A DNA stretch of 64,000 bases, taken from the NCBI GenBank assembly GCA_019117005.1, contig DXAO01000014.1, positions 1 to 64,000 of the forward strand, in the 5' to 3' direction. The notes beneath the pieces were generated by a model that was given only the letters and a program-made list of their open reading frames with translations, searched no databases and was not told where the DNA came from. Numbering within the stretch: position 1 is the first letter of the stretch; each line of letters begins with the position of its first letter. This DNA is from Candidatus Collinsella stercoripullorum (GTDB lineage Bacteria > Actinomycetota > Coriobacteriia > Coriobacteriales > Coriobacteriaceae). Below are positions 24,748 to 33,810 of this stretch, in pieces. The translations under genes were made by a program, and so were the position numbers.

Positions 24748-27700
24748 ATGGAACAGCAGCAGACCTCCGGCGTCTCGCGCCGCGGGTTCATCAAGCTCGT
24801 CATGACCGCGGGCCTGGGCCTCGCCGCGCAGGGTGCCCTCAGCCCCTCGATCGCCTGGGCGCAGGACACGGGCCTCTCCCGCGAGGGCGTGCGCGCACGC
24901 TTCCTCATCGGGTCGGACCTGCACATCCAGAGCGGCATCGGCGGCACCGAGGGCCGCGACGCCGACCTCAAGCTGCAGTTCGCGTTCGACACCATCTACG
25001 CGCTCGACCCGCAGCTCGACGCCTTCTGCCTTGTGGGCGACATCACCGACAACGGCCGCACGGAGCAGTACGAGCACCTCATGGAGCTCATCGACGACCC
25101 GGAGCACAACGTCGGCTACAACGGCGGGGCGGGCCGCACGCAGATGATCCTGTGCCAGGGCAACCACGAGACCTACGACCCCGGCGTGTCCGCCGCGCCC
25201 GAGCGCTTCGCCACCTACACCGGCCAGCAGGCCAACAAGGTGGTCGACGTCAACGGCGTCAAGGTCATCACCATGGGCCCGCGCGGGGCGAGCGACGGCG
25301 ACTACCGGCCCAACTACGACTGGTTCGTCGAGCAGCTCGAGAACGAGGTCGGCGGGAGCAGCGAGCCGTTCCTCGTGCTCACCCACCATCAGATGCAGGG
25401 GACCTCCTACACCTCTCCCGAGTGGCACGGCAACTTCGGCCAGGGCAGCGACACGGACTTCGCCCGGCTCATAGGCGGCTACCCCAACCTCATCCAGGTC
25501 TCCGGCCACAGCCACGCCACCCTCGAGGACGAGCGCTCCATCAGCCAGGACCTGGGCTTCACGGCCATCCAGGACTCCACCATCGGCGCCTATTACGAGA
25601 ACGAGACCGGCAAGGTCGACCCCGACTCCGGCGACGGCGCCTCGGTCCCGCCGCAGACCTCCGACGCCTACACCGAGGGCAAGAGCATCCAGGAGGCCTC
25701 GCAGTGCGTGATCGTCGACGTCATGGAGGATGACACGGTCCGCGTGTACCGCGTCTCGCTCGTGCGCAGCCGCGTCGAGGGCGAGGGCACGGTCTACCTG
25801 TACGACCCGTGGGTGCTCGACATCCCCAGCATGGTGCGCGCGCAGGGCAACCTGTCCGACACCGAGACCTGGCGCTACACCTCGGCCCGCGAGTCCACCG
25901 CGGCGCCGAGCTTCCCCGAGGGCGCGCAGGTGACCGTGGGCGAGGTCACGAACACCTCCGCGACCGTGAGCTTCCCGTCCGCCCGGCCCGGCAGCGACAG
26001 CGGCCTCGACCTGGTGCACGAGTACAAGCTCGTCGCCAAGGCGGAGGACGGCACGCAGGTGGTCAAGCGCGTCTTCTCCGATTACTACCGTCCGGCGGCC
26101 TACATCCGCGACACCTGGAACGTGCTGGTCAAGGGGCTTGCCGCGCAGACCACCTACACCATGAGCGTCTTCGCCCAGACCTCGTGGAACAAGGAGGCCG
26201 GCAGCGAGGGCTCCGGCACCTGGGCCGACGCGACCGAGCCGGCGCCCAACTCGACCTCCGCACCGATCGTGAGCGCCGCCTTCACCACCGGCAGCGCGCC
26301 GGAGCGCCCGCGCGCGATCCTGGACATCGACTACCGCTCCGGCGAGACGGTCGACGCGATGGGCCACACGCCCAACCGCGAGCAGGGCATGGGCCTCGTG
26401 GAGGACGAGGAGCTCGGCTACCAGGCGCTCGAGGCCGACGGCGAGACCGGCTGGGGCTACCTGCTGGACGCCGACGACTACGAGCAGTTCGCCGGCGCCT
26501 ACACGCATGAGTGCCTGTTCAAGCTGGTGGACAACCAGACCGACCAGTGCGTCTTCTCCAACCAGCAGAGCGCGGGCGCGGGCTTCGAGGTGGAGAACGG
26601 CAACCTCGAGTTCTGGTACAACGGCGAGGGCGGACGCGTCATCCTGGGCACGCCGGTCGAGACCGGCCGCTGGGTGCACGCCGTGGCGACCTACGACGGC
26701 GAGACCGTCGCGCTCTACGTCGACGGCGAGCTGGCCGACAGCGCGGCGGCGGGCCGCCTGAACGTGCCGAGCCCCAAGCGCTATTACGTGGGATCCGACG
26801 TGAGCAGCTCCAACATGCCCGAGATCTGCTGCGCCGCGGGCACCCGCGTGGCCCTCGCCCGCCTGTTCCCCTATGCCATGACGACCTCGCAGGTCTCGAC
26901 GGCCTACGCCGCCGCCCAGCTCGCCCCGGCGCCCGAGCGCCTGCTCGACGTCGACTTCTCCGTCGCCGGCTCCGCCGACGCGGTGGCCGACGCCGCCGGG
27001 CACGAGGCCGTCCGCACCGACCTCGCCGCGGGCGCCGCGCTGGCGGTCGACGAGACGCTCGGGAAGACCGTCTTCGAGGGCGACGGCGCGAGCGCGTTCG
27101 GCTTCCGCTTCACCGAGGACGACTACGCCTACCTGGGCAACGAGCATGCGCTCGAGTGCGTGTTCCTGGTCGCCGACGACCAGGCCGACCAGTGCTTCCT
27201 GTCCAACCAGCAGGTCGCCGGCGACGGCCTCGAGGTCGCGGGCAACGCCGACACGCGCGGCAAGATGGCGTTCTGGTTCAACTCCGTCGACTCCGGCACC
27301 CCCAAGCCCGCCGGAGCGGTGAGCACCGGCGTCTGGCACCACGCGATGGGCGTCTACAGCTGCGGGACCGTGCGCTTCTACCTGGACGGCAAGCTGCAGG
27401 AGGAGCTCGACGCGCGCGGCGGCATGGTCGTGCCCGCTGAGGGCGCCCGCGCGTTCTACGTCGGCGCCGACGTCACGCCCGACGGCGGCGGCGACCTCTT
27501 CATCCGCGAGGGGGCCAAGATCGCCTCGGCGCGCATCTGGAGCAAGGCGCCCTCGAGCGAGCGCGTGGCCGAGCTCGCCGCGGGATTCCCGGTGGCCCCG
27601 GGTTCCGAGGAGGAGACCTTCACGGTGACCTACGCGTGGGCCGGCGACGCGCCGAGCGGCGTCGAGCTCCCGGTCGACGGCACCGCGTACGCCGCGGGCG

Positions 27701-28122
27701 ACACCGTGTCGCTGCCCGCTTCCCCCGTCGCGGGCGCCACGGTCGCCGGCGAGCGCGACGGCGTCTCGGGTACCTGGACCTTCACCGGCTGGGACCATGA
27801 GGACGGCTTCGCCATCGAGGAGGACACGGTCGTGACCGGCGCATGGAGCTTCGAGGCGGATGGCGACGGGACCGGCTCCGGCGGCGGGACCGGGTCCGGG
27901 TCCGGTTCGGGCACTGGTGACGGCGACGGTTCCGGGTCCGGCACGGGCGAGGACAAGGGTTCCGGCTCGCCCCTCCCGCAGACCGGCGACCTCTCCGGCC
28001 TGCTCGGCGGCCTGAGCGCCGCGCTGGGAGCGGCCTCCCTGGGCGCCGCGGGCATCATCTCCCGTCTCAAGGCGGCAGCCTCCGGAACCGGTGAGCCCAT
28101 CGACGAGGATGAGGAGCTGTAG
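24748..28122 (+). CDS. Tat-exported, LPQTG metallophosphoesterase with two LamG-like domains
   Basis: This 1124-residue protein begins with a Tat-type signal (SRRGFIKL, then a hydrophobic stretch ending SIAWAQD). The calcineurin-like phosphoesterase domain (~48-340) keeps the metal motifs: SDLHIQ, VGDITDNGR, GNHET, THHQ and SGHSHATLED. A fibronectin-like part (~385-510) follows, then two concanavalin/LamG-like domains (~530-720 and ~735-955; each ends in an FYVGxDV or YYVGSDV strand) and an InlB-like repeat. The end has LPQTG (1076-1080), a hydrophobic helix and RLK, then an unusual ~18-residue acidic tail (...EPIDEDEEL). The start has AAAGGAGAG before it. It is likely a cell-wall phosphatase or nucleotidase. 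Confidence 0.9.
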   Translation: MEQQQTSGVSRRGFIKLVMTAGLGLAAQGALSPSIAWAQDTGLSREGVRARFLIGSDLHIQSGIGGTEGRDADLKLQFAFDTIYALDPQLDAFCLVGDITDNGRTEQYEHLMELIDDPEHNVGYNGGAGRTQMILCQGNHETYDPGVSAAPERFATYTGQQANKVVDVNGVKVITMGPRGASDGDYRPNYDWFVEQLENEVGGSSEPFLVLTHHQMQGTSYTSPEWHGNFGQGSDTDFARLIGGYPNLIQVSGHSHATLEDERSISQDLGFTAIQDSTIGAYYENETGKVDPDSGDGASVPPQTSDAYTEGKSIQEASQCVIVDVMEDDTVRVYRVSLVRSRVEGEGTVYLYDPWVLDIPSMVRAQGNLSDTETWRYTSARESTAAPSFPEGAQVTVGEVTNTSATVSFPSARPGSDSGLDLVHEYKLVAKAEDGTQVVKRVFSDYYRPAAYIRDTWNVLVKGLAAQTTYTMSVFAQTSWNKEAGSEGSGTWADATEPAPNSTSAPIVSAAFTTGSAPERPRAILDIDYRSGETVDAMGHTPNREQGMGLVEDEELGYQALEADGETGWGYLLDADDYEQFAGAYTHECLFKLVDNQTDQCVFSNQQSAGAGFEVENGNLEFWYNGEGGRVILGTPVETGRWVHAVATYDGETVALYVDGELADSAAAGRLNVPSPKRYYVGSDVSSSNMPEICCAAGTRVALARLFPYAMTTSQVSTAYAAAQLAPAPERLLDVDFSVAGSADAVADAAGHEAVRTDLAAGAALAVDETLGKTVFEGDGASAFGFRFTEDDYAYLGNEHALECVFLVADDQADQCFLSNQQVAGDGLEVAGNADTRGKMAFWFNSVDSGTPKPAGAVSTGVWHHAMGVYSCGTVRFYLDGKLQEELDARGGMVVPAEGARAFYVGADVTPDGGGDLFIREGAKIASARIWSKAPSSERVAELAAGFPVAPGSEEETFTVTYAWAGDAPSGVELPVDGTAYAAGDTVSLPASPVAGATVAGERDGVSGTWTFTGWDHEDGFAIEEDTVVTGAWSFEADGDGTGSGGGTGSGSGSGTGDGDGSGSGTGEDKGSGSPLPQTGDLSGLLGGLSAALGAASLGAAGIISRLKAAASGTGEPIDEDEEL

Positions 28123-28295
28123 CACCCGGCATCCCGCCTTTTGCACCCGGTATTCAGCCTGCTGCAGCAGACACCCCTCTCGTTGCAGCCGGTATTCCGC
28201 CCGCTGCAGTCGGAAGCCCATCTGTGGCAGCCGGCACCCCGCCTTTTGCACCCGGCATCCCGCCTGCTGCAGCAGACACCCCGCCATCCGGGGGA
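28123..28295. repeat. 21-bp minisatellite (about 8 imperfect units)
   Basis: Units like TGCACCCGGCATCCCGCCTTT and CAGCCGGTATTCCGCCCGCTG follow directly on the stop of the phosphoesterase gene. Their length (21 bp) is a multiple of three, and on the minus strand they would encode a heptad like QKAGCRV. No ribosome-binding site or real gene is seen there. Confidence 0.7.
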
Positions 28296-28326
28296 CCGGG
28301 CCTCGATAGACCCCCTTCCTCAACGT

Positions 28327-28361
28327 GCCCCGCCGCGCCGTCCGCGCGGCGGGGCGCCGCT
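28327..28361 (+). terminator. terminator of the phosphoesterase gene
   Basis: A perfect 12-bp stem GCCCCGCCGCGC/GCGCGGCGGGGC (28327-28355), then GCCGCTTTG. It is 204 nt after the stop, beyond the minisatellite. Confidence 0.6.
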
Positions 28362-28405
28362 TTGTCGCGCCCGCACCGGCCGCGCCGCTCGATTTCCTCG
28401 CATCG

Positions 28406-28775
28406 GCGGCTACGGACCGGGGCCGCGTCGTTCGTTTTCCGGTTCATGGCAGCGGAACGCCGTTTGGGGGAGGGTCATCCTCCCAGACGAGCGCGCCCGG
28501 GGCCCGAAGAGCCGACCGACCGTCGGCGCTGCCCTCGCGTGGCGCCGCAAGAGCCACCCAGCGCGTCCGCCTTGACCGTCAGGTCCGTTGTAAACGGACA
28601 TGCACGGGAGTTCGAGCGCACAGCGGGGGCGGCGCGGGCTCATCGACCGCCGGCGGGGCGGGGCGACCCTCCCCCAAACGGCGAAAATGCGCCATGAACC
28701 AGAACACGAACGAAAAAAGGGGGGGGCACGGGGCCCGCGATCGACGCCCGGGCACGCCGTTGCGCGGCGGCCCTG
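28406..28775. mobile_element. ~350-bp palindromic element, copy 1
   Basis: The left arm reads TTCGTTTTCCGGTTCATGGC ... CGTTTGGGGGAGGGTC (28432-28476). The right arm is its inverse, GACCCTCCCCCAAACG ... GCCATGAACCAGAACACGAA (28675-28710). Between them lies a small hairpin, GTCCG-TTGTAAA-CGGAC. Sequence outside the arms (GCGGCTACGGACCGGGG; ATCGACGCCCGGGCACGCCG) also matches copy 2 at 33436-33785. No credible protein is encoded. The rest of 28776-28984 has nothing I can support. Confidence 0.75.
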
Positions 28776-28984
28776 CCTATGAGACGGGCGCGAACGGCCG
28801 GATCGGGACGGGATGGGCCTCACGAGCCGGCGGGGCAGGGCGGCGGCCTCGCACTTGGACAGCACGCCGTTCGCCACGGAGCGGACCGACCCGCGCGCGG
28901 GCACCCCACCCGACGGGACCAGCACCTCCGACGACGACGCCGACCGGCCCTGCGCGGACCGCCCCGTCCTCGGAACGGCTCCGC

Positions 28985-30166
28985 CTAGCGCTTGCGGGTG
29001 GCGGCAAGCCCGATCGAGGCGATCGCCGCGGCGAACAGCGCGGTCACACCCATCCCGCACCCTACGCGAGCCAGCACGTCAGCCGTGACGACGGGCGTCG
29101 TGAGCGCGGCGGACACCGCCTCGTTCGTCCAGAACGCCGGCGAGAAGCGCGCCGCGGCCTGCACCTCGGACCCCATGAGGGAGAGGGGTACCCACGCCCC
29201 GCCCAGGAACGACATCACCATGCCCCCGATGTTGCCGAGCGCGTTCAGGCCATCCTCCGTGACGCCCAGCTGCGCCAGCGTGAACGCCAGCGACAGCGGT
29301 ACGAGCGCGAACACGAGCATGGACGCCAACGCGAGCGCTACCTGCGCCGGAGCCAAGACGGCGATCCGCAAGCCCCCGGACAGAAGGCCCACCGCACTCG
29401 CCACGACCCACACCGCCACCGTCAGCACCAGGCACGCCAAGAAGACGTGCATGCTCACCCTGCGGGGTCGCGCCGGCGAGCCGAGCATGCGGCTCCGCAG
29501 GTCGGGCGCGGACATCTTGGAGAAGACTAGGCCCACGCACACGATCACCGAGCACATGAGCGTGTAGGTGGTGAAGCTCAGATAGGACTGGAACGGATAG
29601 GCGGCTCCATAGGAGACCTCGCCGGCCTCCACCTGGATGCCCGCACGCACTCCCGACGCATCGGCGACCAGGTCGACGACCGCATCCATGTCCGCGTCCG
29701 GCTCGAGCGCCGCCGCGGCCCCCGCGAGGGACACCCAGCGCAGGGCCTGCTGCTCCGCCAGCGCCGCAGCCTGCGTGTACCCGCCGTACGCCACCTCGAT
29801 CGAAGGCAGGTCGTCCCCGGCGCGTGCCGCGTCGAGCAGCGCGTCCCCGAACCCCTCGGGCACCACGACCGCCACGTTCGCCTGGCTCGTCGCCAAGGCG
29901 TCCTGCAGCGCGAAGGACTCGTCGCTCACATCGACCACATCGTTCTGGGTGGCGAGGTGATCGCGAAGCGCACGGGAGAGCTCGGAGTCGTCCCGGTCGA
30001 CCACGGCGATACTGGCCCGCGCGGGCTCGTAGGTTTCGGCGGCCTCGTCGACGTACACGGCGCTTCCCGTGATGAACGACCCGATCGCCGAGAGGAACAG
30101 GACGTAGACGCCGAGGTAGATGGGATGCCTCAACACTATGGAGAGGGCGGTCCTAAAGATGCGCAT
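28985..30166 (-). CDS. ABC-2 type permease (second subunit)
   Basis: This 393-residue membrane protein has the ABC-2 exporter plan: an N-terminal helix (RIFRTALSIVLRHPIYLGVYVLFLSAIGSF), a ~150-residue extracytoplasmic loop and a C-terminal bundle of five helices (YLSFTTYTLMCSVIVCVGLV through GVTALFAAAIASIGLAA). The ATG at 30166 has GGAGG 8 nt upstream. The gene overlaps the preceding permease by 14 nt, so the two permeases are a translationally coupled pair serving the ATPase at 31416-32351. Substrate is unknown; lipid, peptide or drug export is possible. Confidence 0.85.
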   Translation of the reverse strand: MRIFRTALSIVLRHPIYLGVYVLFLSAIGSFITGSAVYVDEAAETYEPARASIAVVDRDDSELSRALRDHLATQNDVVDVSDESFALQDALATSQANVAVVVPEGFGDALLDAARAGDDLPSIEVAYGGYTQAAALAEQQALRWVSLAGAAAALEPDADMDAVVDLVADASGVRAGIQVEAGEVSYGAAYPFQSYLSFTTYTLMCSVIVCVGLVFSKMSAPDLRSRMLGSPARPRRVSMHVFLACLVLTVAVWVVASAVGLLSGGLRIAVLAPAQVALALASMLVFALVPLSLAFTLAQLGVTEDGLNALGNIGGMVMSFLGGAWVPLSLMGSEVQAAARFSPAFWTNEAVSAALTTPVVTADVLARVGCGMGVTALFAAAIASIGLAATRKR

Positions 30167-31406
30167 GGCGTTGCCTCCGGAACAGCGGGGCCGCGAGGCC
30201 GAACAGCAGCGCACCGAACGCCAGGCAGGCGAGCAGGCGCGCGGCGAAGGGCGCGAGCGACTCGTAGTAGTACAGGCTGTAGAACAGGTCGCAGACGAGC
30301 CGTACGGGATTCACCCAGGTGGACAGGGGCACCGCGCGGGCGATCGAGTCGGCGAGCTCCATGACCGGTTTCCCGTAGAGCCCCGCGAACACCGAGAGCA
30401 CGCAGGTGAGACCGGTCAGGATGCCCGACCCGGTCGACACTCCGCCGCGCAACGGCAGCGAGGCGATCAGGGCGCCCAGACCGCTCGCCAGGCAGGAGCC
30501 CGCGGCGACCCCCAGCAGGCACAGCCCCTCGCGCCCCTGGAAGTCGATCCCCGCCGCGAAGCGGATGTAGAAGAACGCCGCGGTCAGGAAGGCGAAGGCC
30601 AAAAGCCAGGAGGCGAGCAGGGCGCCCGCGAGCTGGCGGATGCGGCTCACACCGGCCACGCACCGCCGCGCCGCGGTCATGGAGACCGTGGGCTGCAGCG
30701 ACGCCACGGCGATCACAGACAGCTGGGCGGTGAACATGACCGCCATGCCGAGCAGCGCGTAATAGTACCGGATGGTGTCGTCGGGCGTCCCGCGGGTGGG
30801 CGAGATGCGCTCCGAGTCCGCCGAGAGGGATAGGGCGCGCGCCACCGCCGCAGGGTCGGACAGCGATGCGGGATCCTCCTCGGCGATCCGCTCGATCAGC
30901 GCGCGGGACTGCGCGTACGAGCTCGCGATCGACTCGAGGATAGAGCGGTTCACGCCGTAGGCTCCCCCTCGGTCGCGCTGACGGGCGGCCGACGACCTGG
31001 AAGCCACGGTCAGCGAGACCTCACCGGATGCGTCCACGGAGAACACGCCGTCGACCTCGCCGGACTCGAACAGCTCCTCGGCCTGCTGCCGGTCGTCGGC
31101 GCGGACGACCGAGAGCAGGGCGAACCCGTCGTCAGGGTCCGCGGCGGCGGAGCCGTCGGACACCGAGCCGTCGCCGGCACCCTCCGCGCCGGCGAGCGCG
31201 TCGACCACCTGCGCGAAGGGGGATGCGTCCCACGCCTCGTCCGCCACCACGGCGACGGGGACCGCATCGATCGAGCCGTCGCTGCGCATGCTCGAGAACA
31301 TGAATACGAACAGCGTCGCCATGAGCACGGGGAACGCGAGGGTCCAGATGAGCGCCGCCGGCGTCCGCAGGAGCGCGACGAGCGTCGCTTTGAAGGTACT
31401 GCCCAC
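30153..31406 (-). CDS. ABC-2 type permease (first subunit)
   Basis: This 417-residue membrane protein has the same architecture as its partner: MGSTFKATLVALLRTPAALIWTLAFPVLMATLFVFMFSSM as first helix, a loop of ~180 residues that contains an Asp/Gly-rich stretch, and a C-terminal helix bundle (YYALLGMAVMFTAQLSVIAV, ending RRQRHAHL). It lies 9 nt behind the ATPase gene and overlaps the next permease. The three genes encode a heterodimeric ABC exporter. Confidence 0.87.
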   Translation of the reverse strand: MGSTFKATLVALLRTPAALIWTLAFPVLMATLFVFMFSSMRSDGSIDAVPVAVVADEAWDASPFAQVVDALAGAEGAGDGSVSDGSAAADPDDGFALLSVVRADDRQQAEELFESGEVDGVFSVDASGEVSLTVASRSSAARQRDRGGAYGVNRSILESIASSYAQSRALIERIAEEDPASLSDPAAVARALSLSADSERISPTRGTPDDTIRYYYALLGMAVMFTAQLSVIAVASLQPTVSMTAARRCVAGVSRIRQLAGALLASWLLAFAFLTAAFFYIRFAAGIDFQGREGLCLLGVAAGSCLASGLGALIASLPLRGGVSTGSGILTGLTCVLSVFAGLYGKPVMELADSIARAVPLSTWVNPVRLVCDLFYSLYYYESLAPFAARLLACLAFGALLFGLAAPLFRRQRHAHL

Positions 31407-31415
31407 GACTGCCTC

Positions 31416-32351
31416 CTAATCGCGCAGCTCACGGCCGGTGAGCTCAAGGAAGACGTCGTTCAGCGTCGGCGGCTCCGCGTACACGCGCCCCAGGGTCAGG
31501 CGGGCAGCCCCCAGCACGCCGAGCACGTCGGTCAGGTTGTGCGGGCTCGCCTCGCAGCGGACGGTGAGGATCTGCCCCGCGTGCCCCGCCTCGAGCACGT
31601 GCGGCAGGGCGCGCAGGCGCGCGATGACCTGCTGCGGCACCTCGGCCACCTCGATCTCTATGCGCTCGCCCGTCTTGACCATGCGCTTGAGCTCGTCGTT
31701 GGTGCCCTGGGCGAGCACCCGGCCCCCGTCCATGATCATGATGCGGGTGCAGATCCGCTCGACCTCCTCCATGTAATGACTGGTATACACCACGGTCGCC
31801 CCCTCATCGCGCAGCCCCGCGATCCCGTCGAGGATCGCGTTGCGGCTCTGCGGGTCCACCGCGACGGTCGGCTCGTCGAAGAAGATGAGCTCGGGTTTGT
31901 GCGCGATGCCGCAGGCGATGTTCAGGCGGCGAAGCAGGCCGCCCGAGAGCTTCTTGGGTCGGAACGAGGCGAACTCCTCGAGGCCGACGAACTCGATCGC
32001 CTCGTCGACGAGCGCGCGCCGGCGGCGGGATTCGGGCACGTACAGGGAGCAGAAGAGGTCGATGTTCCCGCGAACCGTGAGCTCCTCGACCACCGCCACC
32101 TGCTGCGGCACGATCCCGATGCGGCGCTTCAGGTCGTAGCGCACGGGCGTCATGTCCTCGCCGAACAGGCGGATGGAGCCGCGGTCATAGGAGAGCAGCT
32201 GCAGCATGCAGTTGATGGCGGTGGTCTTCCCGCTGCCGTTCGGACCCAGCAGCCCGAAGATCTCGCCGGGGGCGATGTTCAGGTCGAAGTGGTCGAGCGC
32301 GATGAGGTCGCCGTAGCGCTTCACGAGCCCCTCGACCGCGATGATGTCCAT
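31416..32351 (-). CDS. ABC transporter ATPase (ABC-2 exporter)
   Basis: This 311-residue ATPase has Walker A GPNGSGKT, a Q-loop (VPQQ), the signature LSGGLLRR (a variant of LSGGQ with Leu for Gln), Walker B LIFFDEP and the H-loop TSHYMEE. The C-terminal ~90 residues are the accessory region typical of DrrA/CcmA-type ATPases. The start has GGGAGG 6 nt upstream. It leads the exporter operon and is divergent from the luxR-type gene; the 220-nt gap between them probably holds both promoters. Confidence 0.93.
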   Translation of the reverse strand: MDIIAVEGLVKRYGDLIALDHFDLNIAPGEIFGLLGPNGSGKTTAINCMLQLLSYDRGSIRLFGEDMTPVRYDLKRRIGIVPQQVAVVEELTVRGNIDLFCSLYVPESRRRRALVDEAIEFVGLEEFASFRPKKLSGGLLRRLNIACGIAHKPELIFFDEPTVAVDPQSRNAILDGIAGLRDEGATVVYTSHYMEEVERICTRIMIMDGGRVLAQGTNDELKRMVKTGERIEIEVAEVPQQVIARLRALPHVLEAGHAGQILTVRCEASPHNLTDVLGVLGAARLTLGRVYAEPPTLNDVFLELTGRELRD

Positions 32352-32559
32352 GGTTCCTCCCTTCGGGCGCCCCTCTCCCGGATGGGCGCCGGCGAGCGCG
32401 CCCCGTCAGGGAGGACGGGCGCGCGCCGTACCGGACGGACGCTGGCACCATGCTGGGATATCGGAGGCGGAAACGCCAGTGACAAATGTCATGATTTTCA
32501 TTTCCGCAGATAGGACGCCTGTCGGACGATTCCCGCACGGACCGGGCGCCGACGCGGTC

Positions 32560-32568
32560 TGATACCAT
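32560..32568 (+). promoter_or_regulatory. extended -10 promoter in front of the luxR-type gene
   Basis: TGATACCAT matches TGnTAnnnT and ends 7 nt before the ATG at 32576. As at 5477-5492, this geometry suits a leaderless mRNA. Confidence 0.45.
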
Positions 32569-32575
32569 GGGTCGC

Positions 32576-33367
32576 ATGGAACGCACGATCGACAAGCTCA
32601 TCGTCTTCGCCATCTGCCTCGCCGGGCTCGCCCTGGGCGGATGGGGCGGGACCGTCCCCCTGTCCGAGGGGACGGCGGGGGCCGTCTGCGTCTCGACCGC
32701 GCTCGTCGCCGTATGCGCCGGCGCGCTCGCCGAAGCCCTCCCCGACCGCATCCGGCCGGCGGCGCCGGTCCTTCTCTGCGCGACGGCGCTGGTTTCCCCC
32801 TGCGGGGCGGCCTTCCTGCCGCTCGCCTGTTACGACGCCATGCGCGAGCTGCACCGCGGCGGCTTCGGGCACGCCGTCGCCGCGGCACCCGGCGCGGCGT
32901 TCGCCGCATCGCTCGCCCTCTGGTCGCCGAACGTCGCGGCGGCGGCGCTCACCGCGGCATCCTGCGCCGCGGGAGCGCTGCTCTCGGCGCGCACCAACCG
33001 TCTGCTCGCCCGCCTGGACACCCTGCACCGGCTGCGGGACGACATGACGGTGCGGACCTGGGACCTGCTCGACCGCAACCGCGACCTCGAGGAGCGCCTG
33101 GTCCGCGCCGACGGGGGCGGTCCGGGCGGCGCAGGAGACGGTTCCCCGGCGGATGAGGAGATACCCGCGCGCCCCGCGGGCTTCTCATGCCTCAGCGACC
33201 GCGATTTCGAGGTGGCCCGGCTCATCGCCGAGGGCCTCGACAACCGCGAGATCGCCGCGGCGGCGTATCTGAGCGAGGGGACCGTGCGCAACCACATCAG
33301 CTCGATCCTGACGAAGCTCCAGCTCAAGAACCGAACGCAGATCGCCATCGCGTTCTGGCGCGGTTAG
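32576..33367 (+). CDS. membrane-anchored LuxR-type transcription regulator
   Basis: This 263-residue protein has about four to five hydrophobic helices in residues ~5-140, a short coiled part (RLLARLDTLHRLRDDM) and a Gly/Ala/Glu-rich linker. The C-terminal LuxR helix-turn-helix (~200-263) reads FEVARLIAEGLDNREIAAAAYLSEGTVRNHISSILTKLQLKNRTQIAI, so the DNA-binding fold is complete. It lacks a receiver domain or autoinducer domain. Divergent placement next to the ABC-2 exporter suggests that it senses a membrane signal and regulates that operon. The ATG at 32567 is an alternative start but lies inside the -10 box. Confidence 0.82.
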   Translation: MERTIDKLIVFAICLAGLALGGWGGTVPLSEGTAGAVCVSTALVAVCAGALAEALPDRIRPAAPVLLCATALVSPCGAAFLPLACYDAMRELHRGGFGHAVAAAPGAAFAASLALWSPNVAAAALTAASCAAGALLSARTNRLLARLDTLHRLRDDMTVRTWDLLDRNRDLEERLVRADGGGPGGAGDGSPADEEIPARPAGFSCLSDRDFEVARLIAEGLDNREIAAAAYLSEGTVRNHISSILTKLQLKNRTQIAIAFWRG

Positions 33368-33435
33368 CTGCGCGCCCGGGGACACCGTTGCGCGGCGGCA
33401 TCCGATGCGGCCCCGCCGTTGGGAACGGCTGAACG

Positions 33436-33785
33436 GCGGCCACGGACCGGGGTCTCATCGTTCGTATTCCGGTTCATGGCGCATTTTCACCGTTTGGGGG
33501 AGGGTCGCCCCGCCGCGCCGGCGGCCGGCGGGGCGAAGGCGCCCCTCCTGCGCGGTCGGGCGCCCGTTTCTGTCCGCTTAAAACGGACCGGTCAGCCAAA
33601 GCGGACGACCCGCATGGGCCCCTGCAACGCCACATGCGGGGGCTGGCGGCGGTCCGACGCCGGCGGGGCGGGGCGACCCTCCCCCAAACAGAGATTTTCT
33701 GCCATGAACCGGAACACGAACGAAAAACAGGGGGCACGGGACCTGCGATCGACGCCCGGGGACGCCGTTTCGCGGCGGCCCGGCC
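33436..33785. mobile_element. ~350-bp palindromic element, copy 2
   Basis: The left arm is TTCGTATTCCGGTTCATGGC ... CGTTTGGGGGAGGGTCGCCC (33461-33510); the right arm (33668-33725) is its inverse, GACCCTCCCCCAAAC ... GCCATGAACCGGAACACGAA. An internal hairpin GTCCG-CTTAAAA-CGGAC matches copy 1 in form. The right end lies 25 nt from the stop of murE. No protein is encoded. Confidence 0.75.
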
Positions 33786-33810
33786 TGCACCGGGCGCCGC
33801 GCCGCGCGCG

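Noticed and set aside
24724-28323. 1199-codon open frame on the minus strand
   Set aside because: It lies opposite the phosphoesterase gene, is Val/Gly/Ala/Arg/His-rich and has no domain pattern. High GC produces such antisense frames. The same applies to the long plus-strand frames at 6976-10500, 12546-15437 and 20411-23185.
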